Shown: in pieces, positions 41,316 through 51,360 of the stretch
How positions within the stretch are numbered: the first letter of the stretch is position 1
Layout: every line of letters starts with the position of its first letter
Assembly: GCF_021018805.1 (NCBI RefSeq)
Contig: NC_086283.1
Location: forward strand, 12,971,162-13,035,161
Direction: 5' to 3'
Origin: Prinia subflava
Lineage: Eukaryota; Chordata; Aves; Passeriformes; Cisticolidae
DNA length: 64,000 bases
Position numbers and translations under genes: made by a program
The notes under the pieces: generated by a model
Databases searched by the model: none
Seen by the model: only the letters and a program-made list of their open reading frames with translations
What the model was told of the DNA's origin: nothing

Positions 41316-44204
41316 CTAAATGTTTCTGTAGGCACAACAGGAAATCCATAAGCATGTAGAGATGTATTACTATGTACATATCAAGGGAAAATAATGAGCA
41401 CTAAGTACAAAATATAAAAGCACGAGACTACCAGCAGTAGAAGATACAAAGCATACGCAAATTGTGTGGCTGACAAGAAATGCCACCTAATCCCTGCTTA
41501 ATTAAAACAGTGTTCTAAACTCCTGTTTGGGGAGTGAGGAGTGTGGGACGACTGATGTATGAAGGAAATATCAGGCAGCGTGGCTAATCTCAAAGACTTG
41601 GGAGCTTTCGAGCTACATAAATCAGAGCGACTTTTTGAATAGCCTCATAAAACACAGAATCATTACCATTCCACTCACGACTTTCAGATTCTTCCTACAG
41701 CATACAGATCATTAGGAAACTTCTAAGCAATCAAGTAATGTGGGACTGATGAAATTACTCAATCAATGCATGGGCTGAGAGAAGCAGCATAATACAGGAT
41801 TGCACAGTTTTGACATGGTAACCCTGCCCCTTTCTTTTTTTATATAAGGGTAAGGAAAATTATAGTGGAGTCGATTCATTTCACCATTTTCACAAGAGTG
41901 CTTAATGTAGTCTTTCTGAACTGCCAGTTCCTATTTATAATAGCAGGGCAGCAGAAACGTACAGACTATAAGCAGCTCCACCAATATTTGAAATATGATA
42001 CAGGAATACCTTTTTTTAAAAAAATGGGCACAATTAAATATACACAGACCTTCTCTAGAGATCAAAAGCAGAATCTGTACACAGAAGACAGGGAAATGAA
42101 AAGGCATTATCATAGATGGATAACCAGTCACTGTATCCCTCCCACTGACATCACCAAGTCATTAATGTCTACTCACTAAATTATAACATTTTTTGGCATT
42201 GTCTGAGAGATGACCGATAAAATACTTTGAGACAGAAAGCATCCTTTTGCAGGGTATATATAAAATAAAACGTAAGCAAGCAAGTTTGTGCATTATACTG
42301 AAAAAAGTATATATGGGTATGCACGGGTAACATGTTATTTCTTATGACCATTTGCCCCCTCAAACATGGGAAAATATTTTCCACTTGAATATCTTAGCAC
42401 TGCAGAATGAAAAAAAGATAATGTATTTATTCTGTCTGTTGCCTAAGGCATCAGTACTACCTCTGGTAGTATTTCTCTCCCCCTGAACTGAGAATTTTGG
42501 ATTTTTCTTTGGCTTTGTGAGTTCTTCTGTAGTTAAATTCTTGGTAGAGTACCCTGATACTGCTTTTGCTCACTCATTTAAATAAATTGGTTTATCACTT
42601 ATGTCTAAATATTTTATATATAAATTTATTAAATACAAGTGGAGGAAGGCAAAAGGGGGTCAGAAGACCAGGTCACAAAATACAGTGGTGTTACTTGGGG
42701 CCAAATTTTCATCTGTGAGCTTTACAAGTTGAAACATTTAGCTGTGTACTCATCTACTGTTAAAACAGTTCTGATTTCAGGTAATTTATTTTCAGAATAC
42801 TCATTTTCGTAGATTTAAAGCTCTGTGTAACAGTTAAATGGTTTGCCATTATCATAGTAGCATAAAGAGTCTAAAAAAAGAGCTAATCCCCTTGTCAACT
42901 GTACTAATTGTCTCTCAAGACAAATTGTGTGAGAAGCAACTGCTTTGGTTCTGCTAGTTTGGGGGGGTTTTGTTTTATTTTTTGCTTTCAATGAGGATTT
43001 ACTGCATTGATGTACCTAATCACTAACAGCATTATTAAAAAAAAAAAGAATTAAAATATATTGCATTTATCATATAAAACAAGTAAACCAAGCAAATTTT
43101 CATTAAAACGAGGGGAGAATAGCTATCGTCTCCCCTGATAGTAGTGGAAAGGGACACAGCGTGCCCACCAGCGCTGCTTTAGCCAGGAGGATGGGCGACA
43201 GCGGATTGCAAAGAAACTCCTCATATGCTACACAGTCAAAATTTCCCCCCAAATCCTAGGATGTGATCGTTTGATACAAGCTCTTAAGAAAGAAACCCTA
43301 AGACGTTAACTGTCTCCTAGTGTCGCTTTAACAGTCTGCAACTGGGAACAACTGAAAAAGTCCTTCTCCCTTTAAAAGGAGGGCACAGAGCGCTACCTCC
43401 GCTGTGCAATATTTGCTGCTCCAGTCGCACACAGCCGAAAGGACTGACCCCTATAAAGTTGCGGTACCTAAGGGGAGCGGTGGCTTCTGGGCTCGGGGGC
43501 AGCTACACGAAGGGCTGGCGCACCGCTGCCCCAGAATCGGTCCTGTGGGAAAGCTCCTGACAGCCGGGCTTTCCAAACGCACTCCCCGCTTCCCCTGCCA
43601 CAGAAACCCGCTACAGATCCCCACGACAAGCACCGGCAGACATATTTACACAGCCAACCCCGGGGACAGCGGCAGCTGCCCCACCGCCGGGTCCGGCACC
43701 GCCCCAGGAACCTCCCCAAAAGCGCGGCGAGACCCTGCCCCGAAATGCACCTTCCCCGGGGCAGCGCGGCGCCGGCCGCCCGCCCGCCCCCGCTCCGCCT
43801 GCGTGCGGTGCCTGCAGATGGGCGAGCGGCCGCGGGGGAAGCGCCCTCCTCTCCTCGTCTCCCCATCCCCGCTCCTCTCCCTTCTCCGCGCATCCCCGGC
43901 CGGCGCAGGGGGGGCCCACTCGCCCTCGCCAGTCGCGGGAACCGAGCGCCGCTCGGCAGCGGGGCTCGGCGCTTCCCAGGGATGCGCCCGGCGAGAGCGA
44001 GGGCTGCCCTGCCGGAGACGGCTCGGGATAACGGGGAGCGAGGGGGCGCGGGCGGCAGCGCCGTGCGCCGGCACCACCCGAGCTGCCCCCTGCCCCCGGG
44101 GCGGAGGGGAGGCCGCTGCCCTTCCCGGGAGCCGCGGCTCCGGGAGGCGCACGGGGCCGTGGGGAGGCGGCCCGAGGCGGGTGCCGGACGGCCGGAGCCC
44201 CCCG

Positions 44205-44234
44205 CCCTGCCCTGCCCTGCCCTGCCCTGCCCTG
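44205..44234. repeat. (CCCTG)6 pentanucleotide microsatellite
   Basis: Six perfect CCCTG units in the CpG island, on the intron 1 side, about 540 bases from the exon 1 donor. On the transcribed sense strand it reads CAGGG repeats. Confidence 0.95.
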
Positions 44235-44312
44235 CCCGCCCGCGGCAGGGGAAGCGCTCACGTTGCCAAACCACCTGTTCCGCCGCGGGAGAGGAAGGCG
44301 GGATGGGGGTGA

Positions 44313-44333
44313 GAAGGAAGGAAGGAAGGAAAA
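44313..44333. repeat. (GGAA)n microsatellite
   Basis: A short tract of GGAA or GAAG units in the CpG island. GGAA is also the core of ETS-family binding sites, so tandem copies could bind such factors. That is inference only. Confidence 0.85.
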
Positions 44334-44671
44334 GTGAGGGGGTTTGAGCGGCTGTCACCGTGGTGTGAAGATCGCGGGGAGGCGTGGGGTGTCCCCCGGC
44401 CGAGGGGGAGCCGGGGCAGGCGGACGGCAGGCTAGAGCTGAGGGGCGGCGGGAAGGAACCGGGGAAGTGCCCGAGCCCTGGGTCCCCCATCATCAGCCTC
44501 ATCAAAACCTCAAGGTCTAAAGCACGCACGTACCCCGCCGCCGAGAAGCCTTTACACAGCGCGGTAGGGGAAAAAGAGGACGCCTGAGGTCCTGGTGGAA
44601 AGCAATTATAAGAGGAGACTAAACAACAACAACAAAAATAAAGCAAGCGAACAAGCGATAAAAGAGAGTGA

Positions 44672-44694
44672 GGGCTGCGGGGGGAGGGGGGAGG
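44672..44694 (+). other. G-quadruplex-forming motif just inside intron 1
   Basis: Plus-strand G runs (GGG at 44672-44674, six Gs at 44679-44684, six Gs at 44686-44691) can supply four tracts of three. The motif lies about 80 bases downstream of the GRID2 exon 1 donor, on the template strand of the gene. It could slow polymerase or favour an R-loop near the promoter. Confidence 0.6.
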
Positions 44695-44775
44695 AAAGCC
44701 TTCCAAGAGAGGGAAGGTTGCAAAGGAGAGCTGGAAAAGTGTCCAGCAGCACCAGCAAGCGCAGCACCCCCTTAC

Positions 44776-44780
44776 CGATG
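44776..44780 (-). promoter_or_regulatory. GRID2: Exon 1 splice donor boundary
   Basis: On the minus strand the exon ends ATCG and is followed directly by GTAAGG at 44775-44770. The intronic side GTAAG matches the U2-type donor consensus well; the exonic TCG is weaker than the usual AAG. It splits a glycine codon after its first base, which agrees with the known IHIG-AIFDE junction of GRID2. Confidence 0.88.
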
Positions 44781-44863
44781 TGAATGATAGAATCTGCAAT
44801 CGCCGCTTTCCAGGTTCGAGTCCAACAGACGGACACGACCAGGATGAGGGAGAAAACTTCCAT
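44776..44863 (-). CDS. GRID2: GRID2 coding exon 1 (signal peptide and mature N-terminus), partial gene
   Basis: First coding exon of the delta-2 ionotropic glutamate receptor subunit, a postsynaptic protein of cerebellar Purkinje cells that binds cerebellins and D-serine through its extracellular domains. The minus-strand ATG at 44863-44861 is in a strong context (G at -3, G at +4). It opens 29 codons beginning MEVFSLILVV, then a W-x-R-T-W segment, then ADSIIHI. One further G of a split glycine codon follows, and then the donor GTAAGG at 44775-44770. Known mammalian GRID2 starts MEVF, has W-S-R-T-W, and its mature chain begins DSIIHIG; GRID1 has a different leader. A hydrophobic stretch at residues 4-13 fits a signal peptide, with likely cleavage after Ala23. 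The exon is phase 1. The remaining exons should lie on the minus strand beyond the left edge. The split codon, the motif and the CpG island agree, so I am confident of the identity. Confidence 0.92.
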
Positions 44864-45064
44864 CTCCTCCGGAGGTCCAGGCTTTATAACAACAGATCTC
44901 TTCGCCAAACGGTGCTGCCGCGGAAGCAAGTGCAGCGCAGGAAGCCCAGGAGTTTGAGGTGCAGCCGGAGGAGCGTGTAAATCCCGATGGCTGGCGCAGA
45001 GCCGCGGCTGGTCAGGGAGCGAGCCCGGAGCTACGAGCGCTTGTCTCCTCGGCGAAACCCCGCG

Positions 45065-45124
45065 TCACTTCTCGGGGCTCCTGGGCAGCACCAGAATTGC
45101 TGGGAGCGCCGGCAGCAAATCCAT
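45065..45124 (-). other. Upstream ORF 1 in the presumed GRID2 5' leader
   Basis: A minus-strand ATG at 45124 opens 19 codons, starting MDLLPALPAI, and closes with TGA at 45067-45065. It ends about 200 bases before the GRID2 start and does not overlap it. It would be in the mRNA only if transcription starts to the right of 45124. If present, it would reduce initiation at the main ATG, since GRID2 would then depend on reinitiation or leaky scanning. The ATG context is moderate. Confidence 0.4.
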
Positions 45125-45165
45125 CCAGCCCGGGCGCCGCCGCGGGCAGCAGACGCCTCTGCTGG

Positions 45166-45180
45166 TCAGACAATCCCCAT
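45166..45180 (-). other. Upstream ORF 2, a four-codon minimal uORF
   Basis: The minus-strand ATG at 45180 reads Met-Gly-Ile-Val-stop (TGA at 45168-45166). It lies 41 bases before upstream ORF 1. Presence in the transcript depends on where the unmapped start site is. Confidence 0.35.
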
Positions 45181-45240
45181 CCTTCCGCCGGGTCCAGGGA
45201 TCCGCTCGGTCCCGCTGCTGCGCGGCAACTTCCAACCCAC

Positions 45241-45307
45241 ACCACGCACACGCTCACACACACGGACACGCACACACAGACACGCACACGCGAGCAGACA
45301 CGCACAA
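45241..45307. repeat. Imperfect CA microsatellite
   Basis: Interrupted CACA, CACG and GACA units inside the CpG island, in the presumed 5' leader or promoter. It reads as TG-rich on the GRID2 sense strand. Confidence 0.85.
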
Positions 45308-45759
45308 ACCCTCTCGGCCAGAGAAGCCCCAGGAGCCCGCAGCTAATAGCTCGCCTTCAGCGGGGTGGGAGGAGCGGGCGACCGAGGGAGCGGGCGATCC
45401 CGCTCCCAGCAGCCAGATTCCTGCAGGAAAAGCCCCCCCGGAGGCCAAAAAACAAAGTGAACTTCAAGGTAATGCAGATAGTAATGCAGAGATTTCCCCC
45501 CACCCTTCGCTTAGAAAAATCGCTTTCCACAACTGGAGAAAAAAAAAAAAAGGAAAAATCTGCCAATGGAGCCCAGCGTGCTGTCTCTGTCGCGCAAGGT
45601 GGTGGTTGGACAGGGCAGAAGCGAGAGGAGGAGAACCCGGAGCGAGGCAGACGAGAGCAGATGATGGTCTGCAGGTTGCTTTTGGAGCTTGCTTTGCTGG
45701 TGGGATGCAGAGAGAGCTGGCAGCTCCAGCACCAGCCAGCACGTTGCCTAGAAATGGAT

Positions 45760-45840
45760 CACCTAGGAGAAGGAGAGAGAGCGAGAGATAAGTGCTATCA
45801 GCCAGAGAGGGAGAAACAGAGAGCGAGCGAGTGAGAGCGC
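45760..45840. repeat. GA-rich purine tract upstream of GRID2
   Basis: Plus-strand GAGAGAGCGAGAG-type sequence over about 80 bases at the upstream edge of the island. It is a polypyrimidine tract on the GRID2 sense strand. Such tracts are common at CpG-island promoters and may mark the promoter edge. Confidence 0.6.
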
Positions 45841-46334
45841 TTCTCTCTAATAACCACCTCCTCCCCCTATCTGCAATACAAGGGAGAAACAATATAGTGC
45901 CCTCGTCTCCCTTGAAATCTTCAACTGGGACTCAGGAACAGACATAGGCAAATGTGCATACAACCTAAAAATACTCTGGGGGAGGGAAAACCTTTTTGAA
46001 GTGTTATGCTCAGTTTAAAATAATAATTAAAAAAAAAGACAAACCCACCCCATTTATTTAACCTTGTAACTCCACTGTGGGGATCAAGCTGGGAGCTAGA
46101 CAGGCACTTCTGCCTCTCAGTCTTTGACAACTGAGTCAGGGACGTTACTTGAAGGGGAGAAGAAAAAAAAAATCAGGGACACCTGGCCTCTATGGGAAAA
46201 TGAAGACCTAAAAATCTATTAATATTACTTTAATTATCTGTGTTCTTGATGGAATTTGCACAGCTCTTTAAAGCAATGAATTAGCTTTTTTCTTCCTCTC
46301 TCTTTAGGTAATGGAGAAATTTCTATGGGAAATA

Positions 46335-46520
46335 TTTAGAGTGCACTTTTCATGCTCAGGGTTCTACGAATTCATTAACCAATTAATCCTCAGATTTCTA
46401 GTGCTGTAGTTAAATACATTATCCCCATTACACAGACAGAGAATTGTACAGAGAGGTTAAGTATGTTCCTACAAAACAGTCTAAATCCCCACTTTATGTC
46501 TTAATACACTTTCTCCTGAC
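46335..46520 (+). mobile_element. MIR-like SINE fragment
   Basis: An ordered series of matches to the ancient amniote MIR element is visible. First come AGAGTGCACTTTTCATGCTC and ATTCATTAACCAATTAATCC, then TTATCCCCATTACACAGACA. CAGAGAGGTTAAGTATGTTC follows at the usual spacing. It is the clearest MIR copy in the window. It lies just upstream of the GRID2 promoter region. Confidence 0.75.
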
Positions 46521-49500
46521 TTGGATTTTTCTAGTCCCACTAGAGACAGGAAGCAGAAATCAAAGAATTGCTCATAACATAGCAGTTATATCCTAAACTC
46601 ACATGAGCCATTGATAAGTCCTGGTAGTCAACAAATGAGAAGTGCATCAACCCCTTTTTTTCACAAGAAACCTCTTTTGAAGGCATCTTCTTAGTTGTAA
46701 CACTTCTGAGTTCATCATACCTGACTTGTATATTTCTTCCCTTTCTTGCATATGTCTTCTTTCAGTTGTGGGACTGATTGGCAAAAACAGTTGTATGCCT
46801 ATAAAATTTAAGGATTTAGTTCAAGAGGGAGAAATAAGCTTTTCAAGAAAAGCTAAACTAAACCAACAGCAAGATAATTGACTCTACTAAAAGAAATATG
46901 AAAACAAACCAAACAAAATTAACCAACACCACCAAGAAAAAGCACCAGCAGCAGTTTTGACTTTGCTTAGGCCCACCTTGGCAGGTGAGAACTTCTCTAC
47001 AAATGGTAGCACCCAAAACACTTCAAGCCAAATCCAAAGCACAAGTCAGGGCTCATCTTTCCACAGGCTAGAATAGACTCTCTCTCATCTAAGAGCTGAA
47101 ACAAATGGCAACTAGGGTTGCTTTAGAGACAAAAGAAAAGTATGTAAGGAGAACAGGAGATGAGCAGTGTGAAGCTCAAGTCTCACAAATTGTGTCACTT
47201 ACATCCTGCATTTGTCGCTATTGTCTATACAAGTCACAGATCTGTTATCAGTAAGGGCAAACATTAAAAAGAGTGGGGCTTTTTTCTGCAAATGACAGTT
47301 TATGCACAGTATCAGGGAATGTAATGGGCAATAATTTTACAAGTAATAAATTCTGATTCATCTGGAAACTTTTGGAGCTGCTTGAGTCATTATTACTTCT
47401 TCACAAAAGAACAGAGTTCACAAGAAATGTTAATTCACTTCTTTGGGGGGCATGTCAGAACAGTACTCTTTAATAATGTACAATGCACAGTAGGCAGAAT
47501 AGAAAATGTAATGGAAACCTTTGGAAAATTATAACCTTTTAATCCTCAGTTTAGATATCACTAAGAATTTTGAGGCCTTATCTAGGAACCAGATATCCTT
47601 ACTGACTCTTTAAAGCATCTAGTGCCCTTAACTGGCCACACTAAATGGAATTTTTTGCAAAAGTCTGTAGACACATACAACAGAATATTAGAGATAGCGA
47701 AGAGTTTGCAGCTCACAAATAACCCCTAAATAATAATTTTTTTTTTTTTGTGGAGTTTGGAATAATAATTCCAGTAGTAAAGAACACCACATGAAAATTT
47801 GAAAGAGGCTGAAGTAAATTTTTAAAATAAATTCAAATAAAATTACTTTAAATAATGAACATACTGTTGACGTAATATACATCCACCACAGAGATAAAGT
47901 AATTTTCTCTTCCATTCTCTTTAATACTCATTAAAAACAAAAACTGATGTCACCCATATAAACAGAATGAAATCTTGTGCTACATGGTCAGTTCAAGGTA
48001 TCATAAAAATATTGAAAAAGATTAGTTATCTTTTCTATTCAGATACAATACATTTGCCAAAAGTTAAAGCTAGGGGAAAGAAAGAATTTCAGAACCAAGG
48101 AGTTACCAATACTGTAAAAATATCCTAAAAAATAATGGGCACATCCAGAGCCCTAAAAAGCCATAAGCACCATTCTTAGGGCTTCAGTGACAGCTACCTT
48201 GGGCCCTGTGGAAGCTGAAGTCCCCAGGTTTCAGCCATGCCACTCTTCCTTCACCACAGCCTCCCTTCCAGACACCCTCAGTTCCATCAAGGTCTCTCCA
48301 GCTCCACTGCTGGCCTCCGTGGGAGAAGTGCCACCAGCAGCCAGCCACAGTTTCCAACAAGAGGGAGTGGTTGTCTTCATTCCAGTAACCTGACCCCAGT
48401 GTGCTTAATGGTTGATGTACCTTGCTTCCACTGATCAGCTGCTACAGTGCTGCACATTAATGCAGCCCCTGGAGGAGCAGCAAAGAGAGGATGTTCTTGT
48501 AAAACAGAAGCACTGGGGGGAAAATGCGTCTATCTAAATTTTATTGCCTCACACCCACATATAACACACTGCTACCTCAACCAAGTCAGCCTGGGACCTG
48601 AGCTTCTGTCTACAGAGGAGAGAGAACTAAAAACAAAAGTTTCACCTGTTTTTCAGTCATCTAAAGCTTTAATTTTGATAATATAATGCCCCTTTCCCAT
48701 CTCTTTGGCCATACAAGCAGTTCTGAACATGCAGAGGTCAACTTTTCATTTGTTTAGTTCTAAGTCCCAGGAGATCCTTCAAGTATTTGGAGAAATTCAG
48801 ATAGTGATAAGATAGGCACACTTAACAGCCTTCAGTTTGGGAGATAAACAGAACAGCTAAACCTTACAATTACAGTCCTAAATTCCATAGGAAGTATTAC
48901 TTTTCTCACACATGAACACATCTTTTGCATATTAAAACTTGATATTTTCTGCTCAAGTGTATTGCTGAAGCTTAAAAAAATGTTTAATAAGATGAAATCA
49001 AGTTACGCTCTGGGTTAGTCCACCAGCCCATTTGCTCCAACACCTTTTACCATGAAGGCCCATAAGTTATTAATTCAGAGAAAAAAAAAACCAAACCAAC
49101 CAGTATGCACTGTTTAGAGTGGGAAAGAGAATAGGAGAATTTCTATCTTAGCTTGCATAGTATGAATCCTAACAGACACAGAGTTAACCTAAAAATAAAA
49201 TAAATAAAATGGGGAAAAAAGCCAGTTCAGCAGCATTAAACTTGTTGACCTTCTGTGAATTCCAGCAGTGTCAACTGGCCATGAGAAATAACATCTCTTT
49301 TGCTTACTTCTTATTGATTTCATTGTCTTTCATAAAATAGTCTAATGTTATTGCAATAAGAGAAGGGATTAAAAAGAACAGATCATGTGTGGCAGGAGAC
49401 AAATATTAATCACAAATTCCCAACAGTCACATCCAAACTGTTATTGATGCCATGTAAGCATGGGAGAAAGGCCTGAAAAAGGCCCACCTACTATTGCTAA

Positions 49501-50756
49501 GATTGATTTCTATTTATGGATTTTTAATATAATTTGTTGTCCTTTTCACTTTATTTGCTGCTTCTTCTTTGGAGTCTTCACGGGTCATTTTTTAAATGAA
49601 TACTTCCAATGAGAAAATGAACAGTAATTCTACCAATCTGCACATTTCTTTGATGGCTTTTTATCACTCTTCAGATGGTATTGAAGGTGCAGATTTTTCA
49701 CCAGATTTGTCATTATAGATGAAATGCAGAACTCTGTAACATCTTCAATGCTACAATTCTAGAAAGGTAACAAGCAGACTCAGCAAGCAGATCAGCACAG
49801 GCAGCTCTCTCTAGAGAGTCATTTCAGATGGACACAGGATCTCCCCATAAAGACACCATTGCCAGATCATATGCTAATTTACATGAGGCAAAAAAAGAGA
49901 AGTTATTAATATTAGTTCTCTCTTTATAATTATTATGATGTAGGCTCTGAGAAGATCTACTTAAATTTAAAACTTGGTATACTCAAGGCTGGACAGATAA
50001 ATAGTTCATGACTGTAAAACAACCAACCATGACCCTCCAACCCCTAATTTATGTAGAGCACCATGTTCCATTTGACAATAGAATTTCAATCTAAATAACA
50101 CCGTTTCCCCCCATTTTTAAAATGCGAACTGACAAATATCTCTCACCTTGCAGTGCTGTATTTTTTTAAAATACTTGCATTCTAAAAGTTATATATCTTG
50201 CTGTTATAAAGCAGCTGACTGACAGACCTACCAAGAGACCATGTGCCACAAGCAAATGTTCCTGTGCCACTGAGCTGGTGCCCAGACTGTCGGGGAATGC
50301 TGCTCACTCCAAGAGGTTACTTGAGTTGACACATCCACTCAATCATTGCTTTACCTGGCATAGCTTCAAACAAGAAGTCATCTGGGAGGGCTTTAGTTAA
50401 GTGGACATCTGTCCATTAGGAAATAGACTTACTTCAGTGACCGCCAAATAACCTTTAAATTAAAGCTTTTGCCTACTGCCAACTTTTAGGTTGTTCTCTG
50501 TATTATGAGAGAGGTCCAGGTTAATAGGACCATTCCAATTCTAAGCAGTGGCCCAGACATTGACTCCATCTGTCCTGTCACACTTGGAGTGAAGCATACA
50601 CTCTTGGGCCTGTGTCATCTGTCCTGAATAAAGGGGATATTCTTGCCTTTACTTAATGGAATAGTTTGAGGACTAAATACATTCACTTTTTAAAAATGCA
50701 AAGTATTATACCCTTTTTCCAATTTCCTTCACTCAGTTTCTGCATAGTTTAAATGT

Positions 50757-50799
50757 GTGAATGTGTGTATATCTGCAAGAGTGTGTGTGTATGTACACA
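50757..50799. repeat. Interrupted GT microsatellite
   Basis: GTGTGAATGTGTGTAT and GTGTGTGTGTATG blocks separated by a short unique segment. Confidence 0.8.
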
Positions 50800-51330
50800 T
50801 GCAGGTTGGTTAAACAGATAGAAAGTAATTTCATTTAGCCATTATAGAAATAAACAGAACATTAAATATTTACTGCATTTCAACAGATAGTGCGTGATGT
50901 GGCCTTGAATCACAAAGGAATGCATAACAAAACCAGAAATGAGAGTTATTCTGCTGGGCTGGAGAACTGAGAAAAAAAAGAGTATCAATGCAGTACACAG
51001 CAAGAGTTTTAAAGCTTTCTGCTCTTTCAAAAACTACAATATGATTGAGTTTACTTGAGAGCTTGTGTTTTATCCTTTAGCCTCACTACATAAAACTCAG
51101 AAAGTGGTTATGAGGTAAAGTCAACCCTTAGAGCAGCCAGTGTTATGAAATGATTTAGCAGGGACTGCTGCTGAGGTAGATTTATTTTGTCTCCATTTAA
51201 ACTCATGTTATAGATCGCCTGTGTTGCCTGAGCCATTCTGTGATGTACCTTAGAAACTACTAGGCTGCTGGAGAGAGGAGGACATGGGGCCTAGGAGCCA
51301 CAAGGTTTAGTGGGCATGGTCTGAACATTA

Positions 51331-51360
51331 AAAAACAAACAAACAAACAAACAAACAAAA
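51331..51360. repeat. (AAAC)n microsatellite
   Basis: About six and a half AAAC units in the upstream flank of GRID2. Confidence 0.93.

Larger units (their letters stand above)
33250..43390. other. Intron 1 sequence, mostly unassigned
   Basis: Holds the two perfect hairpins (34.77 and 41.27 kb) and a possible CR1 end at 41.18 kb. The 137-codon plus frame at 35129-35542 is the longest open frame outside the GC-rich island and the low-complexity block. It has no signal of a known domain and is probably chance. Confidence 0.55.
1..44775 (-). other. GRID2: GRID2 intron 1, 5' part (continues past the left edge)
   Basis: All sequence downstream of the exon 1 donor on the minus strand is inferred to be first intron. 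No minus-strand frame in this interval resembles GRID2 exon 2, which should start with an alanine-isoleucine-phenylalanine-aspartate run after the split glycine. GRID2 introns are hundreds of kilobases in mammals, so an intron longer than 44 kb is expected. The DNA is AT-rich, with scattered CR1 and MIR scraps, homopolymers and two perfect hairpins, which are listed separately. No RNA gene was recognised in it. Confidence 0.8.
43390..45450. promoter_or_regulatory. CpG island spanning GRID2 exon 1 and the start of intron 1
   Basis: GC content and CpG frequency rise abruptly at about 43.39 kb and fall off near 45.45 kb, against an AT-rich background on both sides. The densest part, roughly 43.64-44.42 kb, lies inside intron 1 rather than upstream of the exon. 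The island contains several long overlapping frames without stops on both strands (up to 443 codons). These reflect the rarity of AT-rich stop codons in GC-rich DNA, not genes. Embedded simple repeats are (CCCTG)6, (GGAA)n and an imperfect CA tract. Confidence 0.9.
44864..45850 (-). promoter_or_regulatory. GRID2: Probable GRID2 5' UTR and core promoter region
   Basis: This interval is immediately upstream of the GRID2 start on the minus strand. It is CpG-rich to about 45.45 kb and then a mixed GA-rich tract to about 45.84 kb. I cannot place the transcription start from sequence alone. A CpG-island promoter with dispersed starts is the likeliest arrangement. No TATA box sits at a sensible distance: the only TATAAA (44888-44883, minus) is about 20 bases before the ATG, too close to serve it. 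Two upstream ATGs fall in this interval. Confidence 0.6.

Noticed and set aside
43404..44312. 302-codon plus-strand open frame in the CpG island
   Set aside because: Arginine/proline/alanine-rich translation of GC-rich DNA, passing through a (CCCTG)n microsatellite, with no domain.
1..44775. GRID2 exon 2
   Set aside because: No minus-strand frame begins with the expected AIFDE-like sequence after an acceptor, so the exon is judged to be outside the window.
43468..44799. 443-codon minus-strand open frame across exon 1 and the CpG island
   Set aside because: It reads straight through the GRID2 splice donor into GC-rich intron, where stop codons are rare. Several other frames on both strands are also open there, so length is not evidence of coding.
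44883..44888. TATAAA on the minus strand upstream of the GRID2 ATG
   Set aside because: It is only about 20 bases before the start codon, so a start set by it would fall inside the signal peptide sequence.
44959..45834. 291-codon plus-strand open frame
   Set aside because: It runs through the CA microsatellite, a poly-A run and the GA tract. The residues reflect those repeats, and it is antisense to the GRID2 leader.
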